Of a DNA stretch of 64,000 nucleotides, positions 52,400 to 60,127 are shown piece after piece. Source of the stretch: JAIUNP01 sp020161975 (lineage in GTDB: Bacteria; Pseudomonadota; Alphaproteobacteria; Rhizobiales; Beijerinckiaceae); the NCBI GenBank assembly GCA_036745275.1, contig DAIOGK010000008.1:85613-149612 (forward strand), in the 5' to 3' direction. The notes beneath the pieces were generated by a model. It searched no databases. It was not told where the DNA came from and was given only the letters and a program-made list of their open reading frames with translations. Made by a program: the position numbers and the translations under genes. Position 1 is the first letter of the stretch, and each line of letters begins with the position of its first letter.

Positions 52400-53349
52400 C
52401 CGTTCGGCATCCGGTGGGCCAGTGCCTCCAGCACCGCCATGCGGACAGCCACACCCATTTCCACCTGCTCGCGGATCAGCGATTGCGCGCCATCGGCCAC
52501 ATTGGAGGAAATCTCGACACCGCGGTTCATCGGGCCGGGATGCATGACCAGCGCATCGGGCTTCGCATAGGCGAGCTTTTCGCGGTCCAGCCCGAAATAG
52601 TGGAAGTATTCCTTCATCGAGGGGACAAACGATCCGTTCATCCGCTCGCGTTGCAGGCGAAGCATCATCACGATGTCAGCGTCCTGCAACCCCCTCTTCA
52701 TGTCCGTGAACACCTCGACGCCAAGCCGCTCCAGCCCCTTGGGCAGCAGCGTCACCGGCCCGACACAGCGTACCCGCGCGCCCAGTGCCGAGAGGCAGAT
52801 GATGTTGGAGCGGGCGACGCGCGAATGGGCGATATCGCCGCAAATGGCGACCGTCAGCCCCTCGATCCGCCCCTTGTTGCGGCGGATGGTCAGCGCATCA
52901 AGCAGGGCCTGCGTCGGATGTTCATGGGCGCCGTCGCCGGCATTGATGACCGCGCAATCAACTTTGCGGGCCAAAAGCTGCACGGCGCCGGCGGCATGGT
53001 GGCGCACCACGATCACATCCGGCCGCATGGCGTTGAGCGTGATCGCGGTATCGATCAGCGTCTCGCCCTTCTTCACGGAGGAGTTGGCAACCGACATGTT
53101 CATCACATCGGCGCCAAGCCGCTTGCCGGCCAGTTCGAACGAGGCTTGTGTACGGGTCGAGGCCTCGAAGAACAGGTTGATCTGCGTTCGACCGCGCAGC
53201 GTCGCCTTCTTCTTTTCAATCTGGCGGGAGGTGGCCACTTCCTCTTCGGCGGCGTTCAGCAACGCCTCGATATCAAGGCGCGACAGCCCCTCGATCCCGA
53301 GAAGGTGGCGGTGGGGAAAGGCGGAAAGGGTCGACGGCTCGGTGCTCAT
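52396..53349 (-). CDS. pyrB: Aspartate carbamoyltransferase catalytic subunit
   Basis: 317 residues from ATG 53349 (MSTEPSTLSAFPHRHLLGIE). The carbamoyl-phosphate site is NLFFEASTRTQASFELAGKR, and the HEHPTQALLDALTIRRNKG segment and MHPGPMNRGVEISSNVAD loop are diagnostic. It makes carbamoyl-aspartate in pyrimidine synthesis. No pyrI is present. First gene of the leftward operon pyrB - small membrane protein - pyrC-like - plsY - dprA. Confidence 0.95.
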   Translation of the reverse strand: MSTEPSTLSAFPHRHLLGIEGLSRLDIEALLNAAEEEVATSRQIEKKKATLRGRTQINLFFEASTRTQASFELAGKRLGADVMNMSVANSSVKKGETLIDTAITLNAMRPDVIVVRHHAAGAVQLLARKVDCAVINAGDGAHEHPTQALLDALTIRRNKGRIEGLTVAICGDIAHSRVARSNIICLSALGARVRCVGPVTLLPKGLERLGVEVFTDMKRGLQDADIVMMLRLQRERMNGSFVPSMKEYFHYFGLDREKLAYAKPDALVMHPGPMNRGVEISSNVADGAQSLIREQVEMGVAVRMAVLEALAHRMPNG

Positions 53350-53423
53350 GTCGAAGACGAGGCTGTACGCGCCCACCCCCCGCCCTGCAAGGGCCAATCG
53401 GCGTTCTCAACCGAAAAGCGATC

Positions 53424-54575
53424 TCAGGCCGCCATCTCCCGGTTCGGATCATAACGCTCCACGCTTTCATCGAGCAGCGCGTTGTTGCGTTCGCGTAAGG
53501 CAGAGGCCGCCTCGTCGTAGAGGAACGGCAGGAATGCAAAGCGCCGCCCGGCGGTGACGCGCGAGACCATGTGCAGCAGCGAGCAGGAAAAGATCACCGC
53601 GCCCCCCGCCGGCGCCTTGTAGCCGCGCATCCCATATTCCGGGAAGATCACCTCGCCCCCCTCGAAGTCATCCGTGAGGTTGATCGAGACGGCAAAGCGC
53701 CGATGCGCGGTGCCGGCGGTCGTGTTGTCGCGATGGGCACGGAAATGCCCGCCGTCTTCTGCGGAATAGCAGCCGATGAGGTAACGCTCCATGCGCGTCA
53801 CCTTAAATTGATGGACCTTGAGAATCTCGGGCACGATACGCCGCTGCACCCATTTCTGGGTCAGGCGCATCAGATCGACATCCTCGATCATGCAATCCTT
53901 GCGGCGCTTGTGGCTGAAATCGATCCGCCCGACCGTGCGACCGCCCTCACTGGTCATGAAGCCGGTATCCTCGCCGCCATGCTGTCCGTAATAGTCGATC
54001 AGCATTTGGCGCATCTCGGGATTGAAGACATCCGGGATAATCAGGATCGGGGCTGGAACCTCGAACCCCGCATGAAACCCCGGCTTTGGCAGACGGGCCA
54101 GCGCGGAAAAGACCGCAACGTGATCAGCGCCGCTCTCATCAAAATTCCAGATCCTGGCAATGCGCAAGGTCGGATCGAGCAGGACCCATTGGCAGCGCAC
54201 CGGCACTGACGTGCCATGTGCAGAATTTGTCGGGAGTGCACCGTACAACTGGCCGATCACGCCATTGTAATCGAGAAAATGGCGGATGCCGGGATAGGCT
54301 TCCACGATACGCGCCTCGCGTTCGTCATTCGCATCGTGCGTGACACCGAAAAACGCCAGATGATCATCGTCGAACAGGCGCCTGTGCCGTGCGACTGCCG
54401 CCAGCGCGGCGCGCCCCTCGTTTGTGCCGGCGGAGGCAAAGAAGCACAACAGGATGTAACGCCCCGCTGCAACATCGATATTGAAATCACCGCCGGCCAG
54501 GGAGCGTTGCCGGAACCAGGGCGCAGGGTCGCCCGCTGCAAGGACAACGTACTTCCGTGTCTCCGGATTTCCCAT
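53424..54575 (-). CDS. Redoxin-like domain fused to 2-oxoglutarate/Fe(II) oxygenase
   Basis: 383 residues from ATG 54575 (MGNPETRKYVVLAAGDPAPW). Residues about 8-165 look like an AhpC/TSA thioredoxin fold, but the peroxidatic PxxxTxxC motif is missing (FFASAGTNEGRAAL instead). Residues about 175-365 are a prolyl-4-hydroxylase-like 2OG oxygenase with Fe ligands H281 and D283 (FRAHRDN) and H335 (LLHMVS), and a 2OG-binding arginine about 345 (GRRFAF). The oxygenase may modify a protein or small molecule; the redoxin domain is probably structural or a binding module. Divergent from the flippase gene. Confidence 0.8.
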   Translation of the reverse strand: MGNPETRKYVVLAAGDPAPWFRQRSLAGGDFNIDVAAGRYILLCFFASAGTNEGRAALAAVARHRRLFDDDHLAFFGVTHDANDEREARIVEAYPGIRHFLDYNGVIGQLYGALPTNSAHGTSVPVRCQWVLLDPTLRIARIWNFDESGADHVAVFSALARLPKPGFHAGFEVPAPILIIPDVFNPEMRQMLIDYYGQHGGEDTGFMTSEGGRTVGRIDFSHKRRKDCMIEDVDLMRLTQKWVQRRIVPEILKVHQFKVTRMERYLIGCYSAEDGGHFRAHRDNTTAGTAHRRFAVSINLTDDFEGGEVIFPEYGMRGYKAPAGGAVIFSCSLLHMVSRVTAGRRFAFLPFLYDEAASALRERNNALLDESVERYDPNREMAA

Positions 54576-54762
54576 CGGGGCATTCCCATTTTCATTCGCG
54601 ATCTTAGTAAATTCATCCAATCGTGATTTGGTTAATGCCGCGTTGATGCTCCGGGCTGATCGCAGGGAACACATCCTTAAGCCTGTCACAGGATTGCGAC
54701 CCGCCATTAGGCCTGCCTTCAACCTCTTCGCGCAGACTGTCCGGAAATTGCAGGAGCGCGCC

Positions 54763-56127
54763 GTGCATACACCGTCCAGCCCCTTTCCGGAGTCCGTCAA
54801 AGCGACGGAACAGGGCCTTGTTGCACGGTTGCGCGGTGTGCTGGCACGGCATCGCGGCCCGCTGGCTGCGCTGGTGGTGCGTATTTCAGCTGCCGGCCTT
54901 GCCTATGTTCTGCAAATCACAATCGCGCGTTATCTTGGCGCCGATGAATACGGCGTCTTCGCCTATGCTTGGGCCTGGGTGCAGATTGGCGGCTTTGCCG
55001 CGACCTTCGGCCTGTCGCAGATTGCCGTGCGATTTCTCGCGGAATATTCGCAGCGGAACGAAACCGCACTCGCCGTCGGCTTCATCCGTTTCAGCCTGCT
55101 GGCCGTTACTGTCGGCGCGGGATTGGTCGGCCTTGCCGGGCTCTACTGGCTGAACGGACACCCCGATGCGTTCGGCCAAGAATTCCATAAGTCGCTGATG
55201 CTGATGTTCGTTACCGTGCCGCTGTTCGCCCTCGGCGATCTTGCAGAAGGCTATGCCCGCTCGCATGGCTGGAGCATGTTGGCGCTGGCGCCGCCCTACA
55301 TCCTGCGGCAAGCCCTGATGGTTCTGGCGGTTCCGGCTGCCTGGGCCGTCGGATTTCCGGCGACAGCGACGCTCGCCATGACGGTTGCTCTTGGCGCAAC
55401 GGCCTTGTCCACACTTCTGCAATTGATCATGACGCTCCGGCGCCTGATCCCTGCCGGTGCGTCCCCGATCACCGCGACCTATGCGCTGCGCGACTGGCTT
55501 GTTGCCGCCTGGCCCGTGTTTCTTGGCGATGTGGCGCAGGTTCTGCGCCAGAATGTCGATATCATCGTTCTGGCGATGTATGTCGAGCCACACCTGATCG
55601 CGCTCTACTTCGCCGCAACGCGCATCGCCTCCATACTGGGGCTGATCGAATTTGCCGTGGGCGCGGCGGCTGCGCACCGATTTGCAAGGGTCGATGCCAA
55701 CACCAGCAGCGCTGAACTGACCATGCTGGTGCGGCAGACCTGCCACCTCACCTTCTGGCCCACGCTGATCGGCGCGCTGATCATCTGCGCCCTGGCGCCG
55801 CTGATCCTGACGCTGTTCGGCGAGGCTTATGCCGCCGCTGCCCCGGTCGTCTACATTCTGGCGGCCGGCTACACCTTCCGCGCCCTGATCGGACCGGCAG
55901 AGGAACTGCTGATCATGCGGGGGTTTGGCCGCTCAGCCATGCTGTCGCAGTTCATCGGGCTTGAAATGACGGTGATCATGGCCTGGCAATATGTGCCACA
56001 GATCGGCGTTCTCGGTGCGGCCCTCGGTCATTTCGGCGCGCAGTTCGCCACCACGATCATGCTGGCCTTCTGCTGCCGGAAGCTGACCGGTGCCCTGCCG
56101 CTTCCCCTTCCCACAAAGACATCCTGA
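54763..56127 (+). CDS. Polysaccharide/lipid flippase, Wzx/MATE-like family
   Basis: 454 residues from GTG 54763, chosen because AGGAG lies six bases upstream; the frame is open further left but antisense to the oxygenase start. About 12-14 helices are visible, starting VVRISAAGLAYVLQITIARY followed by LGADEYGVFAYAWAWVQ, the N-terminal pattern of the oligosaccharide flippases. It should move a lipid-linked glycan or a lipid across the inner membrane. It is 14 bases upstream of the acetyltransferase gene, and no glycosyltransferase is adjacent. Confidence 0.88.
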   Translation: MHTPSSPFPESVKATEQGLVARLRGVLARHRGPLAALVVRISAAGLAYVLQITIARYLGADEYGVFAYAWAWVQIGGFAATFGLSQIAVRFLAEYSQRNETALAVGFIRFSLLAVTVGAGLVGLAGLYWLNGHPDAFGQEFHKSLMLMFVTVPLFALGDLAEGYARSHGWSMLALAPPYILRQALMVLAVPAAWAVGFPATATLAMTVALGATALSTLLQLIMTLRRLIPAGASPITATYALRDWLVAAWPVFLGDVAQVLRQNVDIIVLAMYVEPHLIALYFAATRIASILGLIEFAVGAAAAHRFARVDANTSSAELTMLVRQTCHLTFWPTLIGALIICALAPLILTLFGEAYAAAAPVVYILAAGYTFRALIGPAEELLIMRGFGRSAMLSQFIGLEMTVIMAWQYVPQIGVLGAALGHFGAQFATTIMLAFCCRKLTGALPLPLPTKTS

Positions 56128-56141
56128 CCAGGAGCCTGTAG

Positions 56142-57305
56142 ATGCTCTACGCGCGCCAATGGGAACTGCATCCCGCCCTGCCCTACGTTGCGGAATGGAC
56201 GACGACAGCCCGCCTTGCCACGCAGATCGACCGCTGGCGCGCGCTGGCTGCGGCCGCCATCGAGCCGAACCCGTTCTATGAGCCTGAGTTCCTGCTCGCT
56301 TCCGCCGAACACATCGAAAAAGCAGAGATCCGCTGCATCGCCATCTACAGCGATGGCGCCCATGACAGTGACCTGATCGGTCTGTTTCCGATGAAGCGCG
56401 CCCAGATCATGCCTGGTCTGCCGCTGCCGGCGCTGGAATTCTACCGCAACATCTATTGCACGCTGACCGTGCCGCTGATTGCCGGTTTTGACCCGGCGGG
56501 CGTGTGGCGGTGTTTCCTCGACGCTTTGGCCCGCACCGAGGGCGCAGCCCGCACACTGCTCGCGCCCTGTATGCCATCGGGGCGCGCAGCCTTCGCCGCG
56601 CTTGAAACCACGCTGGCTGCCACGGACCGGGCAATGGAGATCGTCCATCGCCACAACCGCGCTGCGGTCGCGAATGTCACCAGCTTTGCACGCTACATCG
56701 AACAGTACGGCACCAAGCGCAACAAGGACATTCGCCGCCGGGAACGACGCCTGCACGAACTCGGCACAGTCGATATGCGCACCGTGCGCGACCCCGAAGG
56801 CAAGCGTGCCGCCCTTGCCGAATTCCTGCGCATAGAGGCTTCGGGCTGGAAAGGGCAGGAAGGTTCGGCCATGGCCTGTTCGCCCGCCAGCAAGGCGCTG
56901 GCCGAGGCGACCTTCCTTGCCGATTGCGCGGAGTTCGATGTCCTGTCCGTGGATGGCAAGGCCATCACTGTGAACGCAAATCTGCTGCGCAATGGCGTCC
57001 TGTTCACAATGAAAACTGCCTATGACGAGGCGTTTCACCAGTTCAGCCCCGGCATCATGCTGGACCTGTACCACATCCGGAACCTTGCCGAGCAGCCAGA
57101 GCGCTATACGCGTATCGATTCCCTGGCCATTCCCGGCCATCCCATCGAATCGCGCTGGTGCGATAAGGAAGAGATCGCGTCCCTCGTCATTGACACGACC
57201 GAACATGCCGGACCTTCCCACGCCCGCACCATGGCCGGGGTTCTGCGCGGCATCGGCCAGATCAAATCCTGGGTTAAAGAGCAGATCGCCGCCCGCAAAG
57301 GCTAG
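56142..57305 (+). CDS. CelD/BcsL-family GNAT acetyltransferase
   Basis: 387 residues. The N-terminal half lacks obvious catalytic signatures. The C-terminal half has KRNKDIRRRERRLHELGTVD, then IEASGWKGQEGSAM, FDVLSVDGKAITVNANLLRN and FTMKTAYDEAFHQFSPGIML, which are the GNAT_6 (CelD-like) acyl-CoA binding pattern. Relatives are found in cellulose and exopolysaccharide loci. The pairing with a flippase suggests modification of a surface glycan. The precise substrate is unknown. It ends 238 bases before the tRNA gene. Confidence 0.85.
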   Translation: MLYARQWELHPALPYVAEWTTTARLATQIDRWRALAAAAIEPNPFYEPEFLLASAEHIEKAEIRCIAIYSDGAHDSDLIGLFPMKRAQIMPGLPLPALEFYRNIYCTLTVPLIAGFDPAGVWRCFLDALARTEGAARTLLAPCMPSGRAAFAALETTLAATDRAMEIVHRHNRAAVANVTSFARYIEQYGTKRNKDIRRRERRLHELGTVDMRTVRDPEGKRAALAEFLRIEASGWKGQEGSAMACSPASKALAEATFLADCAEFDVLSVDGKAITVNANLLRNGVLFTMKTAYDEAFHQFSPGIMLDLYHIRNLAEQPERYTRIDSLAIPGHPIESRWCDKEEIASLVIDTTEHAGPSHARTMAGVLRGIGQIKSWVKEQIAARKG

Positions 57306-57373
57306 AGTGATGGCTTATGAACAGGGGCGCTGTTGACGGCATTTTGATGCGGAACTGACCATGAAATGCCCTC

Positions 57374-57396
57374 CTTGCCGGGCTCCCCCCGGCAAG
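57374..57396 (+). terminator. Hairpin downstream of the acetyltransferase gene
   Basis: CTTGCCGGG (57374-57382) pairs with CCCGGCAAG (57388-57396) with a CTCCC loop, 68 bases after the stop. No T-run follows, so it is a weak terminator candidate or an mRNA-stabilising hairpin. The remaining bases to the tRNA hold nothing else I recognise. Confidence 0.45.
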
Positions 57397-57543
57397 TCCG
57401 TCATCGAATGGCCATCGAGCATCAGTATGTCGCCCATCGTGCGGGGATGCAGGGCGATGCGCGCAAGCGCAGTCCGCGCTGACAACAAGGCTTGCCAGCC
57501 GCGCGCGGGTCAGGCATACACCGGCCTCGGGCCTTGCCCGTGC

Positions 57544-57635
57544 GGAGACGTGGCCGAGAGGCTGAAGGCACTCGTTTGCTAAATGAGCATACCCTGAAAG
57601 GGGTATCATGGGTTCGAATCCCATCGTCTCCGCCA
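57544..57635 (+). tRNA. tRNA-Ser (anticodon GCT)
   Basis: The acceptor halves GGAGACG (57544-57550) and CGTCTCC (57625-57631) pair, followed by discriminator G and an encoded CCA (57633-57635). The anticodon stem CTCGT/ATGAG encloses the loop TTGCTAA, giving anticodon GCT (serine AGC/AGT codons). A long variable arm with ACCC/GGGT pairing and the T-loop GGTTCGAATCC identify it as class II. It abuts an integrase gene, so its 3' end is probably the attachment site of the following element. Confidence 0.95.
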
Positions 57636-57896
57636 TTTCATTTTAGTAAGTCATTGCTTTTATTATTTTATCCCGATCATCGCTGGCCGTTAACCCCCAT
57701 TTTACCCCACATCCTGTATCGGATTGCCGCGTGTGTTCGCGCATTCCTTCGGACATGATCATCGCGGCTTAGGGCTGGAATTGCGCTGTGTGCGGCTCTT
57801 GATCGCGCCCAACAGGAACAGGCGGCAGCGGGGTCGGTTTCATCCGCCTCATTCCCCTCAACGTTTTGATATTGTTGGTCTATTTATCCGTTTAGC
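57636..57896. other. Non-coding spacer after tRNA-Ser, left border of the island
   Basis: About 260 bases between the tRNA and the integrase promoter hold no supported gene. There is an AT-rich stretch at about 57640-57670 immediately after the tRNA. No further copy of the tRNA 3' end was noticed in the window, so the matching right attachment site lies beyond 64000 or has been lost. Confidence 0.6.
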
Positions 57897-57925
57897 TTGA
57901 CTTTTTCGCCATGCTCTGCTATTGT
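57897..57925 (+). promoter_or_regulatory. Probable sigma-70-type promoter of the integrase gene
   Basis: TTGACT (57897-57902) is followed after 17 bases by TATTGT (57920-57925). The spacing is ideal and matches are five of six and four of six to consensus. It lies about 20 bases before the integrase start. No strong ribosome-binding site is visible, so translation may be weak. Confidence 0.55.
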
Positions 57926-57947
57926 TCACTGATGATGATCGCTGTTG

Positions 57948-58556
57948 ATGCGGCCCTTCGCTGTGCGCGGGCGGCAGGCTAAGACCTTAAGCGAAGCCGA
58001 TATCAGGCGCTTGTTGAGCGTCGCAACGACCTCCAACTCCCCAAAACGCAACCGTGTGATCGTGCTGCTCAGCGTGCGTGCTGGGCTGCGCGCCGGCGAG
58101 ATCGCTCAGCTCGAATGGCCGATGGTGCTGGATGCGGCGGGCAAGATCGGGGCGCTGGTGATCCTGCCCGGTCGAATCGTCAAATACGGACTTGGACGGC
58201 GGGTGCCGATGCATCGCGAGCTGAGGACGGCGCTTGTCGCGCTGTGGCGGGAGACGCGGCAGGCGCGAGGGGCGGAGCGATTGGGCCCGGTGATCCGGAG
58301 CCAGCGCGGCGGGGCGATGAGCGCCGGGGGAATCGTCAACTGGTTCACAGAGGCCTGCCGTGCGGCGCGGCTTGAAGGCTGCTCGTCTCACTCGGGGCGG
58401 CGCACGTTTGTCACGCGGGCAGCGCGGCTGGTGTCGCGGGCGGGTGGCTCACTGAGGGATGTGCAGCAACTTGTTGGCCATCGCTCGATCGAGACAACGC
58501 AGGGCTACATCGACGGCGATCACGACGCCCAGCGGCGGCTGGTCCGGATGATGTGA
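57948..58556 (+). CDS. Short tyrosine recombinase/integrase
   Basis: 202 residues from ATG 57948 (a TTG precedes it). This is a catalytic-domain-only recombinase common in alphaproteobacterial mobile elements. The conserved residues are visible: first arginine in SVRAGLRAGEIAQLEW, lysine in VKYGLGRRVP, HxxR in SSHSGRRTFV, histidine in QLVGHRSIETTQ and the nucleophile tyrosine in GYIDGDHDAQ. There is no SAM-like core-binding domain. It lies next to tRNA-Ser and likely integrates or excises the island. Confidence 0.9.
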   Translation: MRPFAVRGRQAKTLSEADIRRLLSVATTSNSPKRNRVIVLLSVRAGLRAGEIAQLEWPMVLDAAGKIGALVILPGRIVKYGLGRRVPMHRELRTALVALWRETRQARGAERLGPVIRSQRGGAMSAGGIVNWFTEACRAARLEGCSSHSGRRTFVTRAARLVSRAGGSLRDVQQLVGHRSIETTQGYIDGDHDAQRRLVRMM

Positions 58557-58603
58557 GCGGTGCTGGACCCGAACCTCGGACAGTCGTGATGACAGGAGCA
58601 GTG

Positions 58604-58966
58604 ATGGAAGAGCGTTAAGAACAAAGAGCGAACTCATACGATGCGCTACCCACGCGGATTGCGGCGCTGAACGACGCACTGCGCCGAACAGGCCGGGGCG
58701 GCCGGGTCGTTCTGACCAATGGCGTGCTGGCCAAGGGGGTGCGGTTTACCGCTCTGGCCGTGACAGCGGTGGCCAGGTTTGCGGCGTTCAATGCCAACAA
58801 TGATCCCTATGGCGAGCATGATTGCGCTCTGACCGAGGTCGAGGGCACGACGGTGCTCTGGAAGATTGATTGCTATGACACGGCTCTGACGGGCCATTCG
58901 CCAGACCCGGCCGATCCCGAGGTGACCTGCCGGGTGCTGACGATCATGCTGGCAGATGAGTACTGA
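58604..58966 (+). pseudogene. DUF3768 protein gene interrupted by an in-frame stop codon
   Basis: An ATG at 58604 with AGGAG upstream gives MEER, then TAA at 58616-58618, after which the same frame runs EQRANSYDALPTRIAALNDA and through to ADEY* at 58966. The part from TRIAALNDALRRTG to DPADPEVTCRVLTIMLADEY is a nearly full DUF3768 domain, with the NNDPYGEHD and LWKIDCYD motifs. A CAA to TAA change would explain it. Either the gene is dead, or translation starts internally at a non-ATG codon. Its stop overlaps the next gene (ATGAGTACTGA). Function of DUF3768 is unknown; it occurs on plasmids and islands. Confidence 0.75.
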
Positions 58967-59627
58967 CGTGGCCCAGCGGTTCGACACCCCGCGTGTACCG
59001 GGTGAACGGCGTCGATCTGCTGATGGCGGTTCAGCCTGCGCCTGGCGTCAGACGTTGCGCCCCCATCGGCAGGGCGAACTCGACAGCCTCTGCGGGATCT
59101 ATGCGATCCTCAACGCCTTGCGCTGGGCAGCGGGTCCTGAGGTGATCACGGCGCGCATCACGTCAGGCCTGTTCTGGTTCCTGACCGACCAGGCCATTAG
59201 GGAACAGGGCAATCTCGGGCTGTGCAGCGGTGGCATCGGCCTCCTGCATCAGCGCCAGCTCATCAAGCGGGCGATCGCCACTCTCGCCGCCGAGCATCGC
59301 TTGCGCTTTGGCTATGACCTGATGCCCGCTGCATCCCTCGCTTGCCTGGGTGATCCCGATGCGCCCCTGGCAATCACGATGGCCGATCACGAGGCGATCA
59401 TCCTCAACCTCAACTACACCGAGTGGCATTGGAGCGTGCTGCAGGCGGTTGTCGGCGACAGGCTCAAGCTCTTCGACAGTGTCGGCTGGCGGAGTTTGCC
59501 ACGGCGGCGGCTGACCTTCGGCACGTCTTTCGTGCTGCGCTTCCTCGGTCGCATCCCGCGCAAAGCGTCAAAGCGGCGGCGGAAGGCCAAGACGACAGGT
59601 CCATCCTCGCCAACGGAAACACCATGA
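58956..59627 (+). CDS. Predicted papain-like (C39-like) cysteine peptidase
   Basis: 223 residues. A Q-x6-C motif is present in RQGELDSLCGIYAILNAL (Q39, C46), then H158 in TEWHWSVLQ and D174 in LKLFDSVGW. The order C-H-D and the spacing fit a papain-like fold, as in C39 peptidases or related bacterial cysteine proteases. It has no signal peptide, so the target would be cytosolic. The basic C-terminus KASKRRRKAKTT may bind nucleic acid. It overlaps the DUF3768 frame by 11 bases and the next gene by four. The fold assignment is from motif pattern only. Confidence 0.6.
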   Translation: MSTDVAQRFDTPRVPGERRRSADGGSACAWRQTLRPHRQGELDSLCGIYAILNALRWAAGPEVITARITSGLFWFLTDQAIREQGNLGLCSGGIGLLHQRQLIKRAIATLAAEHRLRFGYDLMPAASLACLGDPDAPLAITMADHEAIILNLNYTEWHWSVLQAVVGDRLKLFDSVGWRSLPRRRLTFGTSFVLRFLGRIPRKASKRRRKAKTTGPSSPTETP

Positions 59628-60022
59628 GCAGACGACTGGCCAAGGGCTTGATCGACTGGCTGGCGCAGGCAGGCGATCCATCGATACCGCGCGTGATCAT
59701 CACCGAGGTCAAGGACGCTTCGCTGACGTTCCGGCTCAAGGGCTACCCATCAGCCCATGTCGGGCGCCTCTCCTCCTCCAACCTGTCGATTGGCGTTCTG
59801 GAGAACGGTGAGATCTGGGACCTTCTGCTGGATCTTGATTGCGTGCCGTTGGTCACGAGCGATGGGGTTGTGTGCGCACTGTGTCCTGAAGACCAGCGCA
59901 CGCCCCTTGCCTCGATCGCCGACCTTCACGTCGATCATCTCTTCAAGCCCTTTGGTGATCGGCTAACCACCCGCTTGAGAAGTGGCTCGGCTTTTTTTGA
60001 ACAGTTTCGGGGCGTTTCTTAA
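59624..60022 (+). CDS. Uncharacterised 132-residue protein, tail derived from IS sequence
   Basis: Start ATGA overlaps the peptidase stop, so it is co-translated. The sequence (MSRRLAKGLIDWLAQAGDPS, IPRVIITEVKDASLTFRLKG, LENGEIWDLLLDLDCVPLVT) shows a compact alpha/beta pattern with acidic residues and no signal or membrane segment. I do not recognise a family. The last 17 or so residues (RLRSGSAFFEQFRGVS) are read on the strand opposite to an IS3-type transposase remnant, so the natural C-terminus is probably lost. It may act with the peptidase. Confidence 0.65.
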   Translation: MSRRLAKGLIDWLAQAGDPSIPRVIITEVKDASLTFRLKGYPSAHVGRLSSSNLSIGVLENGEIWDLLLDLDCVPLVTSDGVVCALCPEDQRTPLASIADLHVDHLFKPFGDRLTTRLRSGSAFFEQFRGVS

Positions 60023-60121
60023 GTGGATTTCTGCCTCGGTTAAGCGGCCATCTGGATTGATGGCAGCGCATTGAAGTAGCGCCTCGTCCGGCGTCACCCG
60101 GTCAAGGCTCGAGTGGGAGGG
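59975..60121 (-). mobile_element. Remnant of an IS3-family-type transposase (3' end)
   Basis: On the minus strand, from 60118 leftward, the frame reads SHSSLDRVTPDEALLQCAAI then NPDGRLTEAEIHLRNAPKLF, which resembles the C-terminus of integrase-core (IS3, OrfB) transposases. A run of seven T (59992-59998) shifts the frame afterwards; removing one base restores KAEPLLKR. No start or catalytic DDE part is present. The left limit is approximate. It separates the peptidase operon from the reductase. Confidence 0.6.
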
Positions 60122-60127
60122 AAGCCC

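Noticed and set aside
50275..53454. A 1059-residue plus-strand frame
   Set aside because: It lies antisense to plsY, the pyrC-like gene and pyrB, is rich in R, H and Q, and has no recognisable domain; it is a GC-rich shadow.
57274..57636. A 120-residue minus-strand frame beginning MAETMGFEPM
   Set aside because: It is antisense across the tRNA-Ser gene and has the sequence typical of spurious frames over such tRNAs.
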